A stretch of 5,712 bases of DNA from Gemmatimonas phototrophica (GTDB taxonomy: Bacteria; Gemmatimonadota; Gemmatimonadetes; Gemmatimonadales; Gemmatimonadaceae): assembly GCA_945870175.1 (NCBI GenBank), contig CAMBRJ010000216.1, forward strand, positions 1 through 5,712, read 5' to 3'. The notes beneath the pieces were generated by a model. The model made no database searches, was not told the origin of the DNA, and saw only the letters and a program-made list of their open reading frames with translations. The position numbers and the translations under genes were made by a program. Positions within the stretch are counted from its first letter, which is position 1. Each line of letters opens with the position of its first letter. Shown here piece by piece: positions 1 through 4,800 of this stretch.

Positions 1-1
1 A

Positions 2-748
2 CACCCGTCGAGCATCGACTACGGCAGCTATTTGCGTCTGCCGGAGCTGCTGGAGCTCCAGACGCTGCAGTCGTCACCCGAGCATCCCGACGAGCTGCTG
101 TTCATCGTGGTGCATCAGGCGAGTGAGCTGTGGTTCAAGTCGCTGCGCCACGAGATGGACACCATGATCACGGCGCTCGAAGCGTTCGACACGATGCGGG
201 CGCTGCTCGCCGTGCAACGCGTGAACGTGCTCACGGAAATTATCGCGCAGCAGCTCACCGCACTCGACACCCTGCCACCGCAGCGGTTCGCGCAGTTCCG
301 AGGCTATCTCGGGTCGAGCAGCGGGTCACAGAGCGCGCAGTTCCGCGCGATTGAAGCGACGGCAGGATTGCGCGACCCGCATTTCCTGGCGGCGATCACC
401 GAGCATGGCGAGCCACCGGCGGTAGTGAAGGAAGCGTTGGCCCGTCCGGTGCTGCAATCGCTGGTGTTGGCGCTGATCGCGCACGAGCAGATGGATCTGG
501 CCGAACTGTACATGGGCCCCGGACCGACGCCGATGTTCCTGCTGGTCGAGGGACTGTTGGAGTTCGAGCAGCGGTTCGCACGCTGGCGTTTCCTGCATGT
601 GCAGCTCGTGGAGCGCATTATCGGCCCGGGCACGTTCGGTACCGGCGGTACGCTCGGTGCGAAGTATCTCTCGCGTACCATGAGCCACCGGTTCTTCCCG
701 GAGCTGTGGGCGGTGCGGTCGCACTTCTATGGGACGGCGAAGCCGTAA
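2..748 (+). CDS. kynA: Tryptophan 2,3-dioxygenase, 5'-truncated by window edge
   Basis: Heme enzyme of the cytoplasm that opens the indole ring of L-tryptophan with O2 to give N-formylkynurenine, the first step of the kynurenine pathway. The frame is open from base 2, and the residues before the TTG at 32 already match the family (YGSYLRLPELLELQ), so that TTG is not the start. 248 residues are visible; bacterial members are usually about 280-300, so some 30-50 N-terminal residues lie outside. Visible landmarks: VVHQASELWFK with the active-site His (codon 113-115), SGSQSAQFR with the substrate-carboxylate Arg (344-346), HVQLVERIIG with the presumed proximal heme-ligand His (596-598), then GTGG and HRFFPELW near the C terminus. 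One oddity: Ser replaces the usual Phe of SGFQS. It sits directly upstream of kynB, which supports the assignment. Assignment is very secure. Confidence 0.96.
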   Translation, partial: HPSSIDYGSYLRLPELLELQTLQSSPEHPDELLFIVVHQASELWFKSLRHEMDTMITALEAFDTMRALLAVQRVNVLTEIIAQQLTALDTLPPQRFAQFRGYLGSSSGSQSAQFRAIEATAGLRDPHFLAAITEHGEPPAVVKEALARPVLQSLVLALIAHEQMDLAELYMGPGPTPMFLLVEGLLEFEQRFARWRFLHVQLVERIIGPGTFGTGGTLGAKYLSRTMSHRFFPELWAVRSHFYGTAKP

Positions 749-764
749 CGGCGCAGTACGGGGT

Positions 765-770
765 AAGGAG
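765..770 (+). promoter_or_regulatory. Shine-Dalgarno AAGGAG for kynB
   Basis: AAGGAG lies five bases before the GTG at 776, good spacing for 16S anti-SD pairing. It fixes the GTG start of kynB. It sits in the 27-base kynA-kynB gap, which shows no terminator or promoter, in keeping with co-transcription. Confidence 0.8.
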
Positions 771-775
771 TCATC

Positions 776-1417
776 GTGTTCTTTGACATCAGTGTGCCGT
801 TTGCTTCCACGACGCCGCCGTGGCCGGACGACGTAGGGTTCTCGTGCGGGTGGACGTGCCGGCGCGAGGACGGCAGCAGTGTGAATCTGGGCGTGCTGTC
901 CACGAGTGCGCATGTGGGCACGCACGCGGATGCGCCGTTGCACGTGCAGTCGTCGTGGCCGGCGTCAGAGTCGTTACCGGCGTCGGTGTTCGTGGGCGAG
1001 GTGCAGCTGATTGCCCTGCCGGCTGATCACGAGGCGTCGAGTGACATCACGATTCCGGTACTGCAATCGTTGTTGGGCGGGCATGTCCCGACGCGCGTGA
1101 TCGTGCGCACGGGTCACTCGGTGGCGGGTGGCGCGTTCCCGGCGCACTGGCCGGCGCTGAGCGAGGACGCGGCGACGTGGCTGGTGGAGCATGGACTCAC
1201 GCTGTGGGGCGTGGATGCCCCCAGTGTGGATCGTCGCACGAGCACGGCGTTGCCGGTGCACAACGCGATCTTCGGCGGCGGCGCGTTCGTGCTGGAGAAT
1301 CTCGCGCTCGACCTGGTGCCGGTGGGACGCTACGAACTGTTGGCGCAGCCGTTGGCAGTGCACGGCGCCGATGCGGCGCCGGTACGGGCGTTGCTGCGCG
1401 CGATCCGCGAGAAGTAG
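776..1417 (+). CDS. kynB: Kynurenine formamidase (arylformamidase), cyclase family
   Basis: Metal-dependent amidase that hydrolyses N-formylkynurenine to kynurenine and formate, the step after KynA. The 213-residue product matches the usual bacterial KynB length (about 210). The N terminus (DISVPF, PPWPDD) is typical of the cyclase/KynB family. The signature HxGTHxDxPxH is at residues 46-56 (H46, H50, D52, H56). H162 (LPVHN) and E174 (VLENL) keep the 12-residue spacing of the other zinc ligands as I recall them from solved KynB structures. VIVRTG (108-113) and GVDAPSVD (145-152) are further family motifs, and the C-terminal YELLAQPL...GADAAPVRALL block is intact. The GTG start is chosen for its AAGGAG ribosome site. 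It forms an operon with kynA and ends 12 bases from the convergent minus-strand gene. Other cyclase-family functions are possible in principle, but the kynA neighbour makes KynB clear. Confidence 0.95.
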   Translation: MFFDISVPFASTTPPWPDDVGFSCGWTCRREDGSSVNLGVLSTSAHVGTHADAPLHVQSSWPASESLPASVFVGEVQLIALPADHEASSDITIPVLQSLLGGHVPTRVIVRTGHSVAGGAFPAHWPALSEDAATWLVEHGLTLWGVDAPSVDRRTSTALPVHNAIFGGGAFVLENLALDLVPVGRYELLAQPLAVHGADAAPVRALLRAIREK

Positions 1418-1426
1418 AACGCTACG

Positions 1427-1446
1427 GGCTCAGGGCTTCTTGAGCC
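1427..1446. terminator. Small inverted repeat between convergent genes, possible terminator
   Basis: GGCTCA (1427-1432) and TGAGCC (1441-1446) form a perfect 6-bp stem with an 8-base loop. It lies just after the kynB stop and covers the last codons and stop of the convergent minus-strand gene. The location suits a bidirectional terminator, but there is no T-tract on either side and the stem is short. Function is unproven and the repeat could be chance. Confidence 0.3.
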
Positions 1447-2512
1447 GATCGAAGTGTTCGGTCACCGACTCGGGGAGCAGCAACGCATCCGCAATCGTGG
1501 CAATGCCCTCGGCCTCGGCCCACGCCCGCTCGAGCGCACCGAGTTCGCCCTCGAGCGCCTCGCGTTCCGCGTCTTCGTTGATCGCCATTTCAAAGGCAAG
1601 GCGCGCCGCAACGGGAATGGCGGAAAGATCGCCGGTGTCGCCGAAGGTGCTCTTGGCAGCCCATTCGCGGCGCATGCCGGCGGCCCACTTGCCGAAGCGT
1701 TCGGGCCCACCGGCCTGCTCGATGAGCGACACGCCGTCAGTGATCACCGTGCGGCGCGCGCCGCCGCGATTGATGAGTGGCATCAGCCGACGCAACAGCG
1801 GAATGGCATCGGCTCCGTGCCGTTGCACGCGTCCGAGCTCGTTCTTGCCCTCTTGGCGTCGCATCATCGACCAGTAGCCGCCGTTGCGCAGGGTCGGATC
1901 CGCGCCGTGATAGTGCGCGGTGTAGCCGATGTCGATAGCCCATCCGGCCGCGCGATCGCTGGCGACAATGCGTGGGTTGCCGATGGGCATGAAGCGACCA
2001 CCGTCGGGATGATCCACGGGCTTCTGCGCCAGCTGATTCGCGGCCACCAGCGCGTACATGTTGAGCGCATGCACCGCCGGCATGAGTGCCGCCAGTCCCA
2101 CGCCGCTGGCGACGGCACCACTGACCAACAATCCGGCGGCCGCAGTGATCCCAACGCCCGTAGCGATCGCCTTCACCCGTCGCCGTCCGAACTGATCGCC
2201 GTACCGCCACGCCGCGAACTCGGGGCGCTGTGGTTCTCCGATACGCACGAGCTCCGTACCGTCGGCCAAGCGCGCGAGCCCGATATTATCGGTGCTCACG
2301 CGCACGCGCGTATCGCGAAACGCGCGCTCGCTCTGCTCGATCGCTTCCCAGCGCTCGTCGAAGGGCGTGAGGTTCCACCGCTCGCAGCTGCGACACACCA
2401 CCCACAGCCTGCCTTTCTTCGCATCGAAGGCGAGCCGCCGTCCGATGGGGAGCGCTTCGATGGCGTCATTGGCGCCGAGCGATTTGCGGCAGTGAATGCA
2501 GGTGGAGTACAT
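1430..2512 (-). CDS. Zinc-ribbon-like membrane protein of unknown function, paralogue 2 (downstream gene)
   Basis: Family not recognised. The 360-residue product starts MYSTCIHC. C5/C8 and C40/C43 (CIHC and CRSC) form a likely zinc-binding four-Cys module. A conserved block follows: CERWNL (43-48), ERWEAIE (53-59), VSTDNIGLARL (72-82), RIGEPQRPEFAAWRYGD (90-106) and RRR (110-112). Residues about 113-162 are rich in Ala, Gly, Val and Leu, enough for one or two membrane spans; the RRR before them suggests the zinc end faces the cytoplasm. The middle (about 165-300) is polar with LMPLINR at 243-249. The C terminus (304-346) is an acidic, Ala-rich probable helix (GELGALERAWAEAE). The ATG overlaps the upstream paralogue's TGA (TGATG), with only a weak GGGA six bases before it, so translational coupling is likely. 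An upstream in-frame ATG at 2605 is rejected: it would extend into the paralogue and lose the matching N terminus. The minus strand is chosen because the overlapping plus-strand frame is Arg/His/Gly-rich and motif-free. Confidence 0.85.
   Translation of the reverse strand: MYSTCIHCRKSLGANDAIEALPIGRRLAFDAKKGRLWVVCRSCERWNLTPFDERWEAIEQSERAFRDTRVRVSTDNIGLARLADGTELVRIGEPQRPEFAAWRYGDQFGRRRVKAIATGVGITAAAGLLVSGAVASGVGLAALMPAVHALNMYALVAANQLAQKPVDHPDGGRFMPIGNPRIVASDRAAGWAIDIGYTAHYHGADPTLRNGGYWSMMRRQEGKNELGRVQRHGADAIPLLRRLMPLINRGGARRTVITDGVSLIEQAGGPERFGKWAAGMRREWAAKSTFGDTGDLSAIPVAARLAFEMAINEDAEREALEGELGALERAWAEAEGIATIADALLLPESVTEHFDRLKKP
2177..2512 (-). repeat. Paralogous duplication, copy 2 (codons 1-112)
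   Basis: Codons 1-112 of the downstream gene align without gaps to codons 1-112 of the upstream gene, with every base offset by 1070. By hand count 82 of 112 residues are identical. This is an old tandem gene duplication, not a recent DNA repeat, because third positions differ widely. Confidence 0.8.
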
Positions 2513-3582
2513 CAGCGATCCCGCAGCTTGTCGAGCTGATCGTTTATCGACGCGGGCAGGAACATGTCGTCGGCGATCTTCGCGATCTGCTCGGCTTCGG
2601 CCCACGCGAGTTCGAGTGCGGCCAGCTCACCGTCCATCGCGCGGCGCTCGCTTTCCTCGTGCAGCGCCATCTCGAGGGCGAGGCGATCACGCGGAGCGAG
2701 TGAATGCAGCGTGCCGGGGAGCTTTTTCACGCCCTTTCTCTCGTAGCGTCCGAACCACGCACTGTCGCCGGCCCCCCAACGCTCATCGCCCACTTTGGCA
2801 CCGACACGCTGCTGTACCGAGGTCAGGACACAGAGGGGGTCGCCCACCTCGTCAAGCAACGAGACCGCATCCTGCACTTGAACACGTGATCCACCGAAGC
2901 GATTGACCGTCGGCAGCAGTCGCGCCGCCGCTTTCATGGCGTCATCGCCGACCAGTACGTGTGTGCCCGTGACGGACTCCAATCGCAACTGCAGCGGGCC
3001 GCCATCAGCCCCGCGCATGAGCGAACTCATTCGTGCGTGCTTGCGTTGCACGTCGACCAACTCTCCATCGGGCAGCGCAATTTTGCCAATGGAGACACTT
3101 TGCCGCCCGTTGATCAGCGCGTCCCAGATGCCGCCATTCGCGTAGATGCCGGCGAAGCTGCCCACGCTGAGGCCGACGGCCACCATCCCGCCCACGAGCG
3201 CGACGGCGCTGCCGACGACGGTGCCGGTGATCAGCATCTGTCGCTTCCGACGCCGGCCGAACTGGTCGCCATAGCGCCAGGCCGCCATCTCGGGGCGCTG
3301 CGGCTCGCCGATGCGGATCAGGTCGACGCCTTCTTTCAAGCGGGCGAGTCCTACGTTATCGGTGCTAACGCGCAAGCGGCTGTCGCGGAAGCGGCGCTCC
3401 ATGGCCTCGATGGCCTCCCAGCGCTCCTCGAGGGGGGAGAGGTTCCAGCGGTCACAGGCGCGGCACACTGCCCACAGGCGCCCCTTGGCGGCGTCGAAGG
3501 CCAGCCGGGAGCCCACGGGAAAGGCCTCGAAGGCCTCGTTCCGGCCAAGATTTGCGGTGCAGTGGATACAGGTCGTGAACAT
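2512..3582 (-). CDS. Zinc-ribbon-like membrane protein of unknown function, paralogue 1 (upstream gene)
   Basis: Family not recognised. The 356-residue product starts MFTTCIHC, with C5/C8 and C40/C43 in the same places as its neighbour. The shared block contains CDRWNL (43-48), ERWEAIE (53-59), VSTDNVGLARL (72-82), RIGEPQRPEMAAWRYGD (90-106) and RRRKR (110-114). A hydrophobic Gly/Val-rich stretch at about 116-147 is a probable membrane segment. The region from about 150 to 290 differs from the paralogue except for a match around LLPTVNR (222-228) and DAVSLLDEVGDP (238-249). The C-terminal helix (300-342; MALHEESERRAMDGELAALE begins at 305) is again well conserved. It is first in a two-gene minus-strand operon, ending TGATG into the next gene. 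The start is set by the paralogue's N terminus. In-frame ATGs at 3603 and 3669 would add MLVNYRK or more, with no family match and overlap of the divergent desulfurase gene. No signal peptide or enzyme motif is seen. A membrane-anchored metal-binding regulator or scaffold is only a guess. Confidence 0.87.
   Translation of the reverse strand: MFTTCIHCTANLGRNEAFEAFPVGSRLAFDAAKGRLWAVCRACDRWNLSPLEERWEAIEAMERRFRDSRLRVSTDNVGLARLKEGVDLIRIGEPQRPEMAAWRYGDQFGRRRKRQMLITGTVVGSAVALVGGMVAVGLSVGSFAGIYANGGIWDALINGRQSVSIGKIALPDGELVDVQRKHARMSSLMRGADGGPLQLRLESVTGTHVLVGDDAMKAAARLLPTVNRFGGSRVQVQDAVSLLDEVGDPLCVLTSVQQRVGAKVGDERWGAGDSAWFGRYERKGVKKLPGTLHSLAPRDRLALEMALHEESERRAMDGELAALELAWAEAEQIAKIADDMFLPASINDQLDKLRDR
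3247..3582 (-). repeat. Paralogous duplication, copy 1 (codons 1-112)
   Basis: Partner of the copy at 2177-2512. The match stops sharply at the RRR just before the hydrophobic segment and returns near the C termini (codons 300-342 here against 304-346 there), so both ends are constrained and the middle is free to vary. Confidence 0.8.
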
Positions 3583-3588
3583 TTTCCT

Positions 3589-3597
3589 GTAATTTAC
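3589..3597. promoter_or_regulatory. Symmetric GTAATTTAC element, candidate bidirectional -10
   Basis: GTAA-T-TTAC is a perfect palindrome around one central base, inside the 19-base gap between divergent genes. Bases 3581-3596 are 13/16 A+T in an otherwise GC-rich window. On the plus strand TAATTT (3590-3595) ends six bases before the ATG at 3602. On the minus strand TAAATT (3596-3591) ends eight bases before the ATG at 3582. TAnnnT hexamers at this distance are the pattern seen for leaderless transcripts in some bacteria. No -35 match was found in either direction. It could instead, or also, be an operator half-site. Confidence 0.5.
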
Positions 3598-3601
3598 GAG
3601 C

Positions 3602-4792
3602 ATGACGCAACCCGTGTACCTGGACCACGCCGCCACCACCCCGGTGCGCGACGAGGTCATGGCCGCCATGGCGCCCTACTTCGGCCCGCGCTTCGGAAAC
3701 CCGTCCAGTGTGCATCGCTGGGGCCGTGAAGCGCGCGTGGCACTCGACGAGGCGCGTGAGCGAGTGGCCGCGTGTCTTGGCGCGCATGCCGACGAAGTGT
3801 GCTTCACATCGGGTGGTACCGAGGGCGACAACTTCGCCATTCTGGGTGCCTTCCGGACGCTGCGCGCGCAGGGGCGCGATGCCGCGATCACTACGCCCAT
3901 TGAGCACAAAGCCGTGCTCGCTGCGGTCCATCAGGTGGCCCATGAGGGCGGCGAAGAACGTCTCGTGCGCGTGTCGCCTGACGGCCTCGTGGATATGGCG
4001 CACTTCACTTCGTTGCTCGACGGGCGCGTGGCCGTGGCCAGCGCGATGTGGGTGAACAACGAAGTGGGTGTGATGCAAGATGTACCCACGTTGGCGGCCC
4101 ACGCCAAGGCCGCTGGTGCGGTGTTTCACACCGATGCCGTGCAGGCATTCGGCAAGGTCTCGATCGACGCCCGGCAGACGCCGTTCGACCTGCTCACGAT
4201 TTCGGGACATAAGTTCGGCGCGCCCAAGGGCATCGGCGCGCTGTTCATTCGCCGGGACACGCCACTCGAGCCGATGTTTCACGGCGGCTCACAGGATCGT
4301 GGCCGTCGCCCCGGTACTGAGAACGTGGCGTTCGCCGTTGGTCTCGCCACGGCGGCCGAACTGCTGCTGGCCGAGCACGAGGTCGAGCACGCGCGGTTGT
4401 CGACGATGCGCGCGATGCTTGAGCAGGGGCTCCGCGAGCGGATTCCCGACGTGATCATTCATGGCGAAGGCGCACCGCGTGCCCCCCACATCACGAACGT
4501 GTCGATTCCGGGCACCAGTAGCGAGTCGATGCTGATGGCCCTCGACCTGCGCGGCATTGCGTGCAGTGCGGGCTCGGCGTGTCAAAGCGGCAGCGTGTCG
4601 GCGTCACACGTGCTGAGCGCGATGGGCGTGTCACCCGACATCGCGAACGCCGCGCTGCGCTTGTCGCTGGGTTGTCTGAGTACGGATGCCGACGTGCAGC
4701 GCACCCTCGACGTGCTCACCACACTGGCCGAGAAGTCGCGCGTGGGCAAGGCGACGAGCGCGTCATGCGCGTTCGAGCCCGTCGAATTCTGA
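3602..4792 (+). CDS. iscS: Cysteine desulfurase (IscS/NifS family)
   Basis: PLP enzyme of aminotransferase fold class V that converts cysteine to alanine and holds the sulfur as a protein persulfide for transfer. 396 residues, normal for the family. Landmarks: YLDHAATTP (6-14), SGGTEGDN (70-77, usually SGATExNN), H102 stacking on PLP, NNEVG (152-156), HTDAVQ with D178 and Q181, and SGHKFGAPKG with the Schiff-base Lys K204. RGRRPGTENV (233-242) is followed by the mobile loop ACSAGSACQSGS with the sulfur-carrying Cys C327. A second Cys, C321, opens the loop. The C terminus ends in a short tail (ATSASCAFEPVEF) unlike the IscU-binding end of E. coli IscS. The following gene is mnmA, 5-8 bases on, so tRNA thiolation is the likely main role. 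No iscU is next to it. No convincing Shine-Dalgarno precedes the ATG (ACGAGC), so leaderless initiation is possible. The symbol is at family level; nifS-like naming would be equally fair. Confidence 0.95.
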   Translation: MTQPVYLDHAATTPVRDEVMAAMAPYFGPRFGNPSSVHRWGREARVALDEARERVAACLGAHADEVCFTSGGTEGDNFAILGAFRTLRAQGRDAAITTPIEHKAVLAAVHQVAHEGGEERLVRVSPDGLVDMAHFTSLLDGRVAVASAMWVNNEVGVMQDVPTLAAHAKAAGAVFHTDAVQAFGKVSIDARQTPFDLLTISGHKFGAPKGIGALFIRRDTPLEPMFHGGSQDRGRRPGTENVAFAVGLATAAELLLAEHEVEHARLSTMRAMLEQGLRERIPDVIIHGEGAPRAPHITNVSIPGTSSESMLMALDLRGIACSAGSACQSGSVSASHVLSAMGVSPDIANAALRLSLGCLSTDADVQRTLDVLTTLAEKSRVGKATSASCAFEPVEF

Positions 4793-4800
4793 GCGGCGTG

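Noticed and set aside
326..943. Minus-strand open frame (205 codons) over kynA and kynB
   Set aside because: It spans two secure genes and the gap between them, and its product is low-complexity and Arg-rich.
1454..2539. Long plus-strand open frame (361 codons) across the downstream paralogue
   Set aside because: It is antisense to the minus-strand gene, has Arg/His/Gly-rich composition with no motif or membrane pattern, and lacks a good ribosome site. The minus frame has paralogue conservation and Cys motifs.
2176..3582. CIHC...CRxC modules as HNH-type nuclease domains
   Set aside because: No His-Asn-His active-site pattern is present between or after the cysteines. Only a structural metal site is supported.
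3583..3669. N-terminal extension of the upstream paralogue to ATG 3669
   Set aside because: It would overlap the desulfurase by 68 bases, and the extra residues have no counterpart in the paralogue, which begins at the equivalent of MFTTCIHC.
2959..3729. Plus-strand open frame (256 codons) over the upstream paralogue and into the desulfurase
   Set aside because: It overlaps two well-supported genes in other frames and has biased, motif-free composition. This is a GC-rich shadow.
3452..4282. Minus-strand open frame (276 codons) across the desulfurase start
   Set aside because: It is antisense to a certain cysteine desulfurase; His/Arg-rich content is typical of a shadow frame.
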